Origin: Actinoplanes sp. KI2
GTDB taxonomy: Bacteria > Actinomycetota > Actinomycetes > Mycobacteriales > Micromonosporaceae
Length of the DNA: 64,000 bases
Assembly (NCBI RefSeq): GCF_025630775.1
Contig: NZ_JAOSZE010000011.1
Coordinates: 124,001-188,000 of the forward strand
Direction: 5' to 3'
Shown here: in pieces, positions 17,334 through 26,141 of the stretch
How positions within the stretch are numbered: position 1 is the stretch's first letter
Layout: the number at the start of each line of letters is the position of its first letter
Translations under genes and position numbers: made by a program
Notes under the pieces: model-generated
Told to the model about the DNA's origin: nothing
The model's input: the letters and a program-made list of their open reading frames with translations, nothing else
The model's database searches: none

Positions 17334-17872
17334 CGGCCGACGTCCGTCTTTCGGGGACGGAAACGCCGAGTGTCGGGGCTGGTACGCGAAATGACTGATC
17401 AGCCGCGGGGATCACCCGATCAGATGGGTTTGCACAGCTAGATCCTTCAACTTTTGCCATGGGGCGAACAACTGAGATCATCAGTCGATTACGGAGCTGA
17501 TGTCTTTCCGTGACGTATTGACGACAGATTGTGTACTGGTCCATGGTGGACCTTCAGAAAGCTGCACTATCGACCTTTCGCTTTCAACCATAAATATTTG
17601 CAAATTTCGGGCAAAGTGGCGGGGAAATGAGTCCTAGATCCGACTTTTCGGCCCGCTCGCCGTGCCCCGACGGTTGGCATATGCCGGGAAACGGTCCGTA
17701 ACGATCCGCAGGTGGCGCCCGGTGTCGACATCTCGTGATAGCGGCCGGGGTGGGCTAACATCCTCGCCGTCGATGGGGAACGCCCGGTCTGAAGGAGGCG
17801 GGGACGAACCCCGGCGTCGGGTGACATGGCGGTGTGACCCGGCGTTTCTTCGGAGCGCGCATGTGGGGGCAC
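17334..17872. other. 539-bp intergenic region with promoter and structured leader
   Basis: No gene is supported. The first 330 nt are less GC-rich than the surroundings and contain a dyad GGTCCA-TGG-TGGACC (17538-17552), an AT-rich patch near 17590-17615 and a GGCATATGCC palindrome (17676-17685). TAACAT (17756-17761) is the best -10 for the kinase. About 105 nt of leader follow, with GGGG-ACGAA-CCCC near 17805-17820 overlapping CGTCGGGT paired with ACCCGGCG (about 17814-17844). The overlapping stems would be mutually exclusive. Confidence 0.6.
17756..17761 (+). promoter_or_regulatory. -10 element (TAACAT) for the Ser/Thr kinase
   Basis: TAACAT lies about 112 nt upstream of the kinase start and would yield a leader of about 105 nt that folds into overlapping GC-rich stems. 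No good -35 is seen. Confidence 0.4.
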
Positions 17873-19819
17873 ATGAGCACGACGGACCTGCCCGGATCGA
17901 GCCTGCTGGCCGGTAGATACCGGTTGGTGGAACGGCTCGGCGCCGGCGGGATGTCAGTGGTGTGGCGAGGGTTCGACGAGGTCCTCGGGCGACAGGTCGC
18001 GGTCAAGGTGCTGCCGCCGTCGACCAGTGTGGACCCGGCCTTCCGGCGCCGGCTGCGGGCTGAGGCCCAGGCCGCCGCCCGGCTCTCCCACCCGAACATC
18101 ACGAACGTCTACGACTACGGCGAGGCCACCACGGTCGACGGCGAACCCGTCCCGTACGTCGTCATGGAATTGATCGACGGCGAGTCGCTCGCCGCCGTCC
18201 TGGCCCGGACCCGCCGGCTGCCCTGGCAGCACGCGGTCGGAATCACCGCCGAGGTCGCCGCGGCGCTCGCGGCCGCGCATGCGCGCGGCATCGTGCACCG
18301 CGACGTCACCCCGGCCAACGTCATGCTGACCCAGACCGGCGCCAAGGTGGTCGACTTCGGCATCTCGGCGCTGATCGGGGAGAACGATATAGACCCCGAC
18401 GGCAGCCTGCTCGGCACGCCGGCGTATCTCGCGCCGGAGCGCCTCGAGGGCGGCCAGGTGAGCCCGGCCACCGACGTGTACGCGGTGGGCCTGCTGATCT
18501 ACCGCACGCTGATCGGGCAGTTGCCCTGGGACGTCGGCACCACCACCGCGCTGCTGCGTGCCCACCAGTACGTGGAGCCCGACCCGCTCCCGCCGGTCGA
18601 TGGCCTCCCGCCCGCAGTGGACGCCCTGGTCGGACGCTGCCTGGAGAAGCACCCGGCGGACCGGCCGTCCAGCGCCGAGCTCGCGCACGTGCTGGCCCAG
18701 ATCGCCGCGGGCGCGCCGATGGTGGCCAGCGGGTACGTGCCGGACTGGGCCCGGAACGCCGAGGACACCACGATCCTGCCGGCACAGCGGTCGTACCCGG
18801 ACGTGATCCGCCGGGAGCCCGCGCCGATGCAGCAGGAGATGGCCGTGCCGCCGGCCCGGCACAGCAGGTTCGGTGATCTGCCGTCCGGCCCGGTCGTGAT
18901 GAGCGCTCCGCTGCGTCCCGCCGTGGGCGACGAGTCGACCGCCGGCGTCAAGGGGAACAAGAGCGCCAAGGAGAAGACGCGCCGGATCCTGGTCGCCGCG
19001 GGGTTCGTCCTGCTGCTGGGCGCCGGCACCTACTCGTGGAGCCTGGTCAGCAACCTGAACCCGAACGCGGGGGCCGGCGGCACGCCGCAACCGTCGGTCG
19101 TGCCCGCCACCGGCAAGTGCGTGGTCAGCTACGCCGTCTGGTCGGATGCGAACGGTCAGTTCAAGGCCCAGGTGACGCTGGCCAACCGGGATGATGTCCC
19201 GGTCGACAACTGGAAGCTGTGGTTCATCATGCCGGGCGACCAGACCGTCACCGGCGGCGGCAAGTCCGTGCTGACCCAGGCCGACCGGGCGATCACGGTC
19301 ACCTCGAGCGCGCCGCTGAACCCGCAGACCACGCTGAACGTCCCGATCACCGGGCAGTACGTCCAGAGCAACACCCCGCCGCTGGCGTTCATGCTGAACA
19401 ACCGCACCTGCGAGACGTTCGTGTCGGCGAAGCCCGGCGAGCCGTCCCGTCAGGTGGAGCACCTGTCCAACGGCCACGTCCGGCTCGGCCCGACGGCGTC
19501 GGCCAGCACCACGCCGGTGCCCGGCATCTCGATCGACCCGAGCGGCATCGTGCACATCACGCCGACCACGGCGCCGGTCACCACGGCGCCCGTGGCGACC
19601 ACCGGCCCGACCGCCACGGAGGCGACCACCGTCCCGACCACCGGGACCACGTCCACCCAGACCCCGATCTTCCCCACCCCGAAGAGCAGTGAGGCGTCGC
19701 CGACCCCGACCCCGACGGCGACGACCACGGATCCGATCGTCCAGCCGACCACCAGCCCGGCGAGCCCGCCGCCCACGGCCACGCTGGACTGCGACCCGGA
19801 CGCCCCGGGCGGTTGCTAG
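17873..19819 (+). CDS. Transmembrane Ser/Thr protein kinase with an extracellular CBM2-like domain
   Basis: A 648-residue receptor-like kinase. The cytoplasmic kinase domain (about 15-275) has RLGAGGMSVVWRG, K45 in VAVKVL, HRD (142-144), DFG (161-163) and GTPAYLAPE. The catalytic loop reads HRDVTPAN, so Thr replaces the usual Lys. One membrane helix spans about 371-391. The extracellular part (416-513) starts and ends with Cys and shows the beta-sandwich pattern of family 2 carbohydrate-binding modules, including NWKLWF and TPPLAFMLNNRTC. It retains one possible surface Trp (423) but lacks the other usual ones. A Thr/Pro-rich tail follows. The ATG at 17873 follows GGGGG. The natural guess is a kinase sensing wall or polysaccharide; this is inference. 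Confidence 0.88.
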   Translation: MSTTDLPGSSLLAGRYRLVERLGAGGMSVVWRGFDEVLGRQVAVKVLPPSTSVDPAFRRRLRAEAQAAARLSHPNITNVYDYGEATTVDGEPVPYVVMELIDGESLAAVLARTRRLPWQHAVGITAEVAAALAAAHARGIVHRDVTPANVMLTQTGAKVVDFGISALIGENDIDPDGSLLGTPAYLAPERLEGGQVSPATDVYAVGLLIYRTLIGQLPWDVGTTTALLRAHQYVEPDPLPPVDGLPPAVDALVGRCLEKHPADRPSSAELAHVLAQIAAGAPMVASGYVPDWARNAEDTTILPAQRSYPDVIRREPAPMQQEMAVPPARHSRFGDLPSGPVVMSAPLRPAVGDESTAGVKGNKSAKEKTRRILVAAGFVLLLGAGTYSWSLVSNLNPNAGAGGTPQPSVVPATGKCVVSYAVWSDANGQFKAQVTLANRDDVPVDNWKLWFIMPGDQTVTGGGKSVLTQADRAITVTSSAPLNPQTTLNVPITGQYVQSNTPPLAFMLNNRTCETFVSAKPGEPSRQVEHLSNGHVRLGPTASASTTPVPGISIDPSGIVHITPTTAPVTTAPVATTGPTATEATTVPTTGTTSTQTPIFPTPKSSEASPTPTPTATTTDPIVQPTTSPASPPPTATLDCDPDAPGGC

Positions 19820-19835
19820 CCGGCCAGATGTTTCC

Positions 19836-19877
19836 GATCGGCCGCCCGGCCGAAAACCACGAGCCGGGCGGTCGATC
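19836..19877 (+). terminator. Hairpin after the kinase gene
   Basis: A 15-bp stem with one G-U pair (arms 19836-19850 and 19863-19877, core CCGCCCGGC/GCCGGGCGG) and a 12-nt A-rich loop starts 16 nt after the kinase stop. No T tract follows. Confidence 0.6.
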
Positions 19878-19884
19878 ACCGCGT

Positions 19885-19890
19885 TAGGGT
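19885..19890 (+). promoter_or_regulatory. -10 element (TAGGGT) for the small protein at 20060
   Basis: TAGGGT follows the kinase hairpin and would start transcription near 19898. The gene at 20060 would then have a leader of about 160 nt. Confidence 0.4.
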
Positions 19891-20059
19891 GAAACCGATG
19901 TGAGCAGGCACTTTCCGGAGCGATCGGCGACGAGATCTGCATGCCTGGCGACCGATAAGACGACCGCCTCGGGCGTGGCAGCCACCGGGCGCGCGCCGCA
20001 CCGGCGAGAATCGCTCCAGCAGGGGTCGACAAAGTCGTACATCGGGGAGTCCGATCAAA

Positions 20060-20308
20060 ATGATCAGCATTGTCAAGGATCTGGCGGCGGAGGCGCTGTT
20101 CGTCTCCAGCCTGCAGCCGTCCGAGCGCCCCAACAGACGAGCAGTGGAGCAGGCCGTCACCGCGATGATCCTGCTGCACGGCAGCGACGGGTGCGCGGCC
20201 GAGGTGGCCACCGAGTTCGGTGATCACCCGGAGATGGCCGTCCGCCGCATGCACTGGGTGCACGACGAGCTCGCGGGCTTGGTCAAGAACGCTGCCCTCA
20301 CCGCCTGA
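20060..20308 (+). CDS. Small conserved-looking protein of unknown function
   Basis: An 82-residue soluble, helical protein. The ATG follows GGGGAG at a good distance and codon usage matches real genes. Notable are RRAVEQAVTAMILLHG and a C-terminal WVHDELAGLVKNAA helix. There is no signal peptide, membrane segment or recognised motif. It lies between the kinase and the sigma-factor gene on the same strand, 128 nt before the latter. A regulatory link to the sigma factor is possible but unsupported. Confidence 0.75.
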   Translation: MISIVKDLAAEALFVSSLQPSERPNRRAVEQAVTAMILLHGSDGCAAEVATEFGDHPEMAVRRMHWVHDELAGLVKNAALTA

Positions 20309-20436
20309 TACCTGAGCGTTTCTCGCAAAAAGCACCCCAAAAGCAACCGAGTTCGGCCGCCGCTGCACCTTTCGGCGGCAAAAGTCTTCCTCGTCAGCCG
20401 GTTTTCACCACCGGTCGTATGAGCGAGGAGGACCAC

Positions 20437-21339
20437 GTGACGACCACGACCGAGCTCCCCGCCACCATCGGCACGACCCACGACGCGCCGTCCGCGCGTG
20501 ACATCGAGGACCTCGTCCGCGAACACATGCCGATGGTTGGCCACCTGGTCCGGGAACTGCAGAACCGGGTACCGGGTCATGTCCACGCGGACGACCTGTC
20601 CTCGGCCGGGTTCGCTGCCCTGCTCGGCGCGGCCCGATCGTTCGACGTGACCCGAGGCATCCCCTTCCACCGCTTCGCGGCCGTCCGCATCCGCGGCGCC
20701 CTGCTGGACGAGCTGCGCGGGCAGGACTGGGCGAGCCGCTCGGTACGGGCCAGGGCGAGGCGCACCGCGTCCGCCCGGCAGGAGCTCACCGCGGCCCTGG
20801 GCCGCACCCCCACCGACGCCGAGGTGGCCGAGATGCTGGGCATCGGCGTGGCCGAGCTGGCGACCGTCGAGGACGACGTGCAGAAGGCCGCCCTGCTGAG
20901 CCTGCAGGGCTTCCCCACCGGCGCCGCCGAGGAGATGGTCCCCGAGCTCTCCGAAGGCCCCGAGGACCTGCTGCTCAAGCGCGAGCGGCTCGGCTATCTG
21001 CATCAGGCCATCCAGGCCCTGCCGGAGCGGCTGCGGCTGGTCGTCACCGAGTCGTTCCTGCAGGAACAGCCGCTGAGCGAGGTGGCGGAGCGGCTGGGCG
21101 TGACCGAGTCCCGGATCTCCCAGCTCCGCACCGAGGCGCTGCAGCTGCTGCGCGAGGGGCTGAACAGCTCCCTGGCCCCGGAGCTGCTGACGGTGGCGGC
21201 CGGCGGCCCGCGGACCCGGAAGGGCTGCCTGCAGCGGCGCCGCTCGGAGTACTTCGCCCGGGTCTCCCAGCAGGGCGACCTGCACACCCGCCTGGCCCTG
21301 ACGGACAGCCACGGCGTGCCCATCGCGGTCGCCGCGTAA
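20437..21339 (+). CDS. FliA/WhiG-family RNA polymerase sigma factor
   Basis: A 300-residue alternative sigma factor of the sigma-70 group 3 type. Region 2 is visible from EHMPMVGHLVRELQ to RFAAVRIRGALLDELRGQDW, which contains the -10-binding helix and the WhiG/FliA-like ALLDELR pattern. Region 3 follows with LGRTPTDAEVAEMLGI, and region 4 has a helix-turn-helix SEVAERLGVTESRISQLRTEAL. A basic C-terminal extension of about 45 residues is extra. In actinomycetes such factors drive sporulation or flagellar genes. The GTG start at 20437 follows GAGGAGGA by 4 nt. It converges on ureD with a 21-nt gap. Confidence 0.9.
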   Translation: MTTTTELPATIGTTHDAPSARDIEDLVREHMPMVGHLVRELQNRVPGHVHADDLSSAGFAALLGAARSFDVTRGIPFHRFAAVRIRGALLDELRGQDWASRSVRARARRTASARQELTAALGRTPTDAEVAEMLGIGVAELATVEDDVQKAALLSLQGFPTGAAEEMVPELSEGPEDLLLKRERLGYLHQAIQALPERLRLVVTESFLQEQPLSEVAERLGVTESRISQLRTEALQLLREGLNSSLAPELLTVAAGGPRTRKGCLQRRRSEYFARVSQQGDLHTRLALTDSHGVPIAVAA

Positions 21340-21360
21340 CTCACCCCGGCGGCGGCCGGC

Positions 21361-22209
21361 TCAAGCGGCCGGGATGTCGGCCGCGATGTCGGCCGCGATG
21401 TCGGCCGCGATGTCGGCCGGGATGTCGGCCGGGATGTCGGCCGGGATGTCGGCCGGGATGTCGGCGGGGATGCCGGCCGCCCCACCTTCCCGAGCATCGA
21501 GCGGATCGAGAACCGCCCGCACCTCGCGAATGTCCGCACCGACCGCCGTGGCCAGCACTCCGGGGCCGGCCAGCGGCATGATCGCGGCCCGGTTCGTGGC
21601 CGGGAAGCCGGCCGGGAAGTCGCCGGACAGTCCCGGCACCGCGATCAAGGTGCCGACCGCCCGATGCTCGCCCAGCACGGCCGCCGACCGGGCGTCCGGC
21701 CCGACCGAAAGGTCGTGCCGGTAGAGCGTGGCGCCCCCGTACCGGATCGTCGTCGACAGCCGGACCTCCCCGGTGGGCTCGGCATGCCGCCCGCACACCA
21801 GGTCCTCGCGCCACAGCAGCGTGCCGCCCGCGGCGACGTCGACCCGGGTGCTCAGCACGTGGTCGCACCCGGCCGCGGCGATCAGCGGCTCGGGCAGCCA
21901 CCGCAGCGTGCCCGCCACCGTGGCCCGGATCTCGAACCGCGAGGCCGGCAACCCGGCCCGCCCGGGCAGCGCCAGTTGCGCCGCCACGCTGCGGACGGTC
22001 AGTCGCGCCCCCGGACCCACCGCGATCTCCAGGCGAAGGTCGTCCCCGCGCAGCGGCCCGGCCGCCCCGCCCACGAGGTGCACGGTCGCCCCGGCCTCGC
22101 CCCGGCCGCCGGTCCGGCGCGGCAGCAGCGGCGACTCCCCGCGCAGGACGGTGAGCCGGGTGCCCCCGCGCCCGTCCGCCTCGGCCACGATCCGCGCCCC
22201 GGCCCGCAT
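21361..22209 (-). CDS. ureD: Urease accessory protein UreD
   Basis: UreD (UreH) forms the UreDFG scaffold that delivers nickel to apo-urease. The 282-residue protein shows the family pattern PLRGDDLRLEIAVGPGARLTVRSVAAQLALPG and a WLPEPLIAAAGCDH segment. The last 37 residues are nine 4-residue repeats of Ile-Pro/Ala-Ala-Asp, encoded by a 12-bp tandem repeat. This tail is not a family feature. The ATG overlaps the ureG stop (ATGA). It is the last gene of the urease operon and ends 21 nt from the sigma-factor gene. Confidence 0.9.
   Translation of the reverse strand: MRAGARIVAEADGRGGTRLTVLRGESPLLPRRTGGRGEAGATVHLVGGAAGPLRGDDLRLEIAVGPGARLTVRSVAAQLALPGRAGLPASRFEIRATVAGTLRWLPEPLIAAAGCDHVLSTRVDVAAGGTLLWREDLVCGRHAEPTGEVRLSTTIRYGGATLYRHDLSVGPDARSAAVLGEHRAVGTLIAVPGLSGDFPAGFPATNRAAIMPLAGPGVLATAVGADIREVRAVLDPLDAREGGAAGIPADIPADIPADIPADIPADIAADIAADIAADIPAA
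21364..21471 (-). repeat. 12-bp tandem repeat, 9 copies, inside ureD
   Basis: Nine in-frame copies of a 12-bp unit encode Ile-Pro-Ala-Asp (five), Ile-Ala-Ala-Asp (three) and a final Ile-Pro-Ala-Ala at the UreD C-terminus. Being in frame, copy-number change would only alter tail length. Confidence 0.92.
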
Positions 22210-22949
22210 CAGGTCCCCGGCGCCTGCGCGCCCACCAGCCCGCGGATCCACTCGGCGACCGGCGCGGCGGTGCGGTCCTCGACCAGCGAGAGGAACACCG
22301 TGGGCAGGTCGCCCCGGCGAGCCTTCGCGTCGTACTCCATCACCGCGAGGTCGGCGCCGACCAGCGGCGCCAGGTCGGTCTTGTTGATCACCAGCAGGTC
22401 GGCGGCGGTGACCCCGGGGCCGCCCTTGCGCGGCACCTTGTCCCCACCGGCCACATCCACCACGAAGATCTGCCGGTCGATCAGCCCCTTGCTGAACGTG
22501 GCGGTCAGGTTGTCCCCGCCGCTCTCCACCAGCACCAGGTCGAGCGGCCCGAGCGTGCCCTCCAGTTCCTCGACCGCGTCGAGGTTGGCCGAGATGTCGT
22601 CGCGGATCGCCGTGTGCGGGCAGCACCCGGTCTCCACCGCCCGGATCCGTTCGGCCGGCAGCACCCCGTTGCGCAGCAGGAAGTCCGCGTCCTCGGTGGT
22701 GTAGATGTCGTTGGTCACCACGGCCAGCCGCAGCTCCGCGCCGAGAGCCCGGCACAGGGCCGCGACCAGGGCAGTCTTCCCCGATCCCACCGGCCCCCCG
22801 ATGCCCACCCGCAGTGCCCGCGGCCCGCCGGCTAGCGGCTGGTGCGGATCTACCTTGGGGTGCGGGTGGCTGTGCGGCACCGGCTCGTAGTTGTCCGACG
22901 GGCGGGGCAGGGCCCCGCCGGTCGCGCCGTGTTCGTGGTCATGAGGCAA
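22209..22949 (-). CDS. ureG: Urease accessory GTPase UreG
   Basis: UreG is the GTPase of urease maturation. The 246-residue protein has the P-loop GPVGSGKT, the [13 protein letters not shown] segment, the nickel-binding CPH motif in [13 protein letters not shown] and the NKTDLA guanine-specificity motif. The N-terminus is His-rich ([16 protein letters not shown]), a probable nickel-storage extension that many UreG proteins lack. It overlaps ureF at its start and ureD at its stop. Confidence 0.97.
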   Translation of the reverse strand: MPHDHEHGATGGALPRPSDNYEPVPHSHPHPKVDPHQPLAGGPRALRVGIGGPVGSGKTALVAALCRALGAELRLAVVTNDIYTTEDADFLLRNGVLPAERIRAVETGCCPHTAIRDDISANLDAVEELEGTLGPLDLVLVESGGDNLTATFSKGLIDRQIFVVDVAGGDKVPRKGGPGVTAADLLVINKTDLAPLVGADLAVMEYDAKARRGDLPTVFLSLVEDRTAAPVAEWIRGLVGAQAPGT

Positions 22950-23583
22950 AAAGACGCACCTCCCAGGTCGCGTGGTGTTCGGCGCCGATGTCGAGCAGCG
23001 GAGCGCCCGCCGCCGGCAGATCGTCGACCGGCTCGTCCGCCCTGCGGGCCGCCTCCGCCGCGATCCGGTCGCACTCCGGGGCGAGCCGCGCGATCAGCCC
23101 ATGAACCGCGTACGGATCGAGCCCGAGCAGCCGCACCGCCGCGCTTGCCGCCCCGGTCGTGACCCCGTGCGCCGCTGCGACGGCCGCCTCCGCGGGCCCG
23201 AGATCGGCGGCGTACGCCAGAATCCCCAGCGCCGTCGGCTGATGCGGATCGCGCCCGGCCGGCGGCAGCGGCCACATCGCCCGCCCGGCCCGCAGCAGCG
23301 CCCGCCCCTGAGCCCGCGACGCCTTCCGCAGCGCGGGCGACGGGGTCCGCGCGTCGAGCCCGTCGTCGAGCGCGGCCCACTCGCCGGGCCGCCGGCAGGC
23401 CGCCGCCGCGAACGCCGCCGCCACCAGCCCGGTGGTGTGCAGCTTCCCGCGGAGGAAGCCGGCCACGTCGTCGAGGTCGCCGACCCGCCCGGCCGCGACC
23501 TGCGCCTCGAGCCCGCCCGAGTGGGCGTGCCCGCCGGCCGGCAGCCGCCCGTCGGCCAGCACGAGAAGGGTCGCGAGGCTCAT
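22939..23583 (-). CDS. ureF: Urease accessory protein UreF
   Basis: UreF bridges UreD and UreG in the maturation complex. The 214-residue protein starts with [20 protein letters not shown], matching the UreF N-terminal D-x-x-x-P-x-G-x-x-x-H-S-G-G-L-E pattern, and continues as an all-helical protein with the [16 protein letters not shown] helix. The start lies 3 nt after the ureC stop and the 3' end overlaps ureG by 11 nt. Confidence 0.94.
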   Translation of the reverse strand: MSLATLLVLADGRLPAGGHAHSGGLEAQVAAGRVGDLDDVAGFLRGKLHTTGLVAAAFAAAACRRPGEWAALDDGLDARTPSPALRKASRAQGRALLRAGRAMWPLPPAGRDPHQPTALGILAYAADLGPAEAAVAAAHGVTTGAASAAVRLLGLDPYAVHGLIARLAPECDRIAAEAARRADEPVDDLPAAGAPLLDIGAEHHATWEVRLFAS

Positions 23584-23585
23584 GG

Positions 23586-25304
23586 TCAGAACAGGAAGTA
23601 ACGCTGGGCCATGGGCAGTTCGGTCACCGGATCGGGTTCGATGACCTCGCCGTCGATGCGGACGGTGAACGTGTCCGGTTCCACCTCGATCCGCGGCAGC
23701 GCGTCGTTCAGCGGCAGGTCGGTCTTGCTCACCCGGCGGGTGTCCGCCACCGGGGAGAGCGCCCGCTTCACGCTGATCCGGTCGCCGAGGAGGGCGTCGA
23801 TCGCCGCCGGCGCGACGAACGCCAGCGACGTCTGAGCCGGCACCACCCCGTACGCGCCGAACATCGGGCGCGGCAGCATCGGCTGCGGCGTCGGAATCGA
23901 GGCGTTGGCGTCACCCATCTGGGCGTACGCGATCATGCCGCCCTTGATCACGAGGGCCGGCCGGACCCCGAAGAACGCCGGGTCCCACAGCACCAGATCG
24001 GCGAGCTTCCCCGGCTCGAGAGAGCCGACCTGGTCGGCCATCCCGTGCGCCACCGCCGGGCAGATCGTGTACTTCGCGACGTAGCGCTTGACCCGCTGGT
24101 TGTCGGCCGCGCCGTCACCGGGCAGCGCGCCGCGGCGGGCCTTCATCACGTGCGCGGTCTGCCACGTCCGCAGAATGACCTCGCCCACCCGTCCCATGGC
24201 CTGCGAATCCGACCCGATCATCGAGATCGCCCCGAGGTCGTGCAGCAGGTCCTCGGCCGCCATCGTCGACGGCCGGATCCGGCTCTCGGCGAACGCCAGG
24301 TCCTCCGGCACGGCCGAGTTCAGGTGGTGGCAGACCATCAGCATGTCGAGGTGCTCGCTGAGCGTGTTGCGGGTGTACGGCCGGGTCGGGTTGGTCGACG
24401 AGGGCAGCACGTTCGGGTGCGAGGCGACGGTGATGATGTCCGGCGCGTGGCCGCCCCCGGCACCCTCGGTGTGATACGCGTGGATCGATCGCCCGCCGAT
24501 CGCCCGCAGCGTCTCCTCGACGAACCCGGCCTCGTTCAGCGTGTCGGTGTGGATCGCGACCTGCACCCCGGACGCGTCCGCGACCCGCAGGCAGGCGTCG
24601 ATCACCGCGGGCGTCGTGCCCCAGTCCTCGTGCAGCTTGAAGCCGCCCGCCCCGCCGCGCAGCTGCTCCCACATCGACTCCTCGGACATCGTGTTCCCCT
24701 TGCCGAGGAGCAGCACGTTGATCGGGAAGGTGTCGATCGCCTCGAGCATCCGCGCGAGGTGCCACTGGTTGGGTGTCACGGTCGTGGCCTTGGTGCCCTC
24801 GGCCGGGCCGGTGCCGCCGCCGATGATGGTGGTGATGCCGGCGGCGAGCGCCGTGTCCAGAATGGTGGGGCTGATCAGATGCACGTGGCTGTCGATCGCG
24901 CCGGCCGTGACGATCTTCCCGTTCCCGGCGACGACCTCGGTGCCCGGCCCGATCACCAGCTCGGGGTGCACGCCGTCCATCGTGTCCGGGTTGCCGGCCT
25001 TGCCGACCGCCACGATCCGGCCGTCCCGGATCCCGATGTCGGCCTTGACGATCCCCCAGTGGTCGACGACGACGGCCCCGGTGATCACCGTGTCCGGTGT
25101 GCCCTCGGCGCGGGTGGCCCGCGACTGTCCCATCGACTCCCGGATGACCTTGCCGCCGCCGAAGACCACCTCGTCCCCGGGCTGCGGCCCGGCGCTGCGG
25201 TCCTCCTCGATCTCGATCAGCAGGTTGGTGTCCGCCAGCCGGATCCGGTCCCCGGCGGTCGGCCCGTAGAGGGCGGCGTACCGTCCCCGATCCAGACTGG
25301 TCAT
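23586..25304 (-). CDS. ureC: Urease catalytic subunit alpha
   Basis: UreC is the nickel-containing subunit that hydrolyses urea to ammonia and carbamate. The 572-residue protein has all key residues: His140 and His142 (HVH), the carbamylated Lys223 in [10 protein letters not shown], His252 and His278 as further metal ligands, the catalytic His326 in MVCHHL, and Asp366 in [10 protein letters not shown]. Numbers are six higher than in the Klebsiella enzyme. It overlaps ureB by 4 nt (ATGA). The subunit should be active given accessory proteins and nickel. Confidence 0.98.
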   Translation of the reverse strand: MTSLDRGRYAALYGPTAGDRIRLADTNLLIEIEEDRSAGPQPGDEVVFGGGKVIRESMGQSRATRAEGTPDTVITGAVVVDHWGIVKADIGIRDGRIVAVGKAGNPDTMDGVHPELVIGPGTEVVAGNGKIVTAGAIDSHVHLISPTILDTALAAGITTIIGGGTGPAEGTKATTVTPNQWHLARMLEAIDTFPINVLLLGKGNTMSEESMWEQLRGGAGGFKLHEDWGTTPAVIDACLRVADASGVQVAIHTDTLNEAGFVEETLRAIGGRSIHAYHTEGAGGGHAPDIITVASHPNVLPSSTNPTRPYTRNTLSEHLDMLMVCHHLNSAVPEDLAFAESRIRPSTMAAEDLLHDLGAISMIGSDSQAMGRVGEVILRTWQTAHVMKARRGALPGDGAADNQRVKRYVAKYTICPAVAHGMADQVGSLEPGKLADLVLWDPAFFGVRPALVIKGGMIAYAQMGDANASIPTPQPMLPRPMFGAYGVVPAQTSLAFVAPAAIDALLGDRISVKRALSPVADTRRVSKTDLPLNDALPRIEVEPDTFTVRIDGEVIEPDPVTELPMAQRYFLF

Positions 25305-25711
25305 CGCGGGCTCCCGTTCTCGGGCTCGAACGTGTGCTCAGTCTCGGCGTCGGGGGCGGCGACGGGAGTCTCCGCCGCGGCGCTCGCCGCAGTGTCGGGC
25401 ACGGCGTCCAGCGGACCGCCCGCGAGGCCGCGCAGCCCCGGCACCACCCGGTTCCCGCGCAGCGCGACCAGCTCGACGTCGCGCGGCATCCCCGGCTCGA
25501 ACCGTACCGACGTCCCGGCCGGCACGGCCAGCCGCTGCCCCCACGCCGCGTCCCGGTCGAACTCGAGCGCCGCATTGCACTCCGCAAAGTGGAAATGCGA
25601 CCCGACCTGCACCGGCCGGTCCCCGGTGTTGCGCACCGTCAGCCGGACCACCGCCCGCCCCGGGTTGATCTCGATCGGGCCGTCGCCCGGGAACACCTCG
25701 CCGGGGATCAT
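25301..25711 (-). CDS. ureB: Urease subunit beta
   Basis: A 136-residue structural subunit beginning [18 protein letters not shown] and continuing with [18 protein letters not shown], the classic urease-beta pattern. The C-terminal 25 residues are an Ala/Glu-rich tail beyond the usual length of about 105. It overlaps ureA by 4 nt at its start and ureC at its stop. Confidence 0.97.
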   Translation of the reverse strand: MIPGEVFPGDGPIEINPGRAVVRLTVRNTGDRPVQVGSHFHFAECNAALEFDRDAAWGQRLAVPAGTSVRFEPGMPRDVELVALRGNRVVPGLRGLAGGPLDAVPDTAASAAAETPVAAPDAETEHTFEPENGSPR

Positions 25712-26010
25712 GCGATCGGCCCGTGCACGGTGACGAGCTTGGTCCCGTCCGGAAACGTCGCCTCGACCTGCACCTCGCTCAGCATCTCGGGCACACCCTC
25801 CATGACGTCCTCCCGGGTGAGCACCCGCCGCCCGGCGTCCATCAGCTCGGCCACGGTCCGCCCGTCCCGGGCGCCCTCCAGCAGGAAGGCGGTGATGATC
25901 GCCGTGGCCTCCGGATGATTGAGCTTCAGCCCCCGGCCCCGCCGGCGTTGGGCCACCTCCGCCGCGACGTGGATGAGCAGGCGTTCCTGTTCGTGCTGGC
26001 TGAGGAACAA
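25708..26010 (-). CDS. ureA: Urease subunit gamma
   Basis: A 100-residue subunit with [20 protein letters not shown] and [22 protein letters not shown], matching urease gamma over its full length. It starts with TTG, supported by AGGGAGG five nt upstream. It is the first gene of the operon ureA-B-C-F-G-D, which runs on the minus strand with overlapping or nearly overlapping ends throughout. Confidence 0.97.
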   Translation of the reverse strand: MFLSQHEQERLLIHVAAEVAQRRRGRGLKLNHPEATAIITAFLLEGARDGRTVAELMDAGRRVLTREDVMEGVPEMLSEVQVEATFPDGTKLVTVHGPIA

Positions 26011-26141
26011 CCGAACCTCCCTGGATCCCCGCGATGCTCGCAGCCCTACGTTTCCCCGCTGTTACCCGTGATCCAACCACGACGGAAACTGCTGATCCGC
26101 TGCCTTCGGCAAACGGTTCGCCCCCGGCGCCGCGAACGGGG

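Noticed and set aside
17567-17872. Small minus-strand gene in the cphA-kinase gap (101 codons)
   Set aside because: Its starts lack ribosome sites and the composition is not coding-like; it crosses the likely promoter and leader of the kinase.
19900-20223. A 107-codon frame starting GTG 19900 close behind a TAGGGT hexamer
   Set aside because: It overlaps the better-supported gene at 20060 in another frame, and its second half is low-complexity antisense-like. The promoter is instead assigned to 20060.
17954-20368. An 804-codon minus-strand frame opposite the kinase
   Set aside because: Shadow of the kinase; no motif, no ribosome site.
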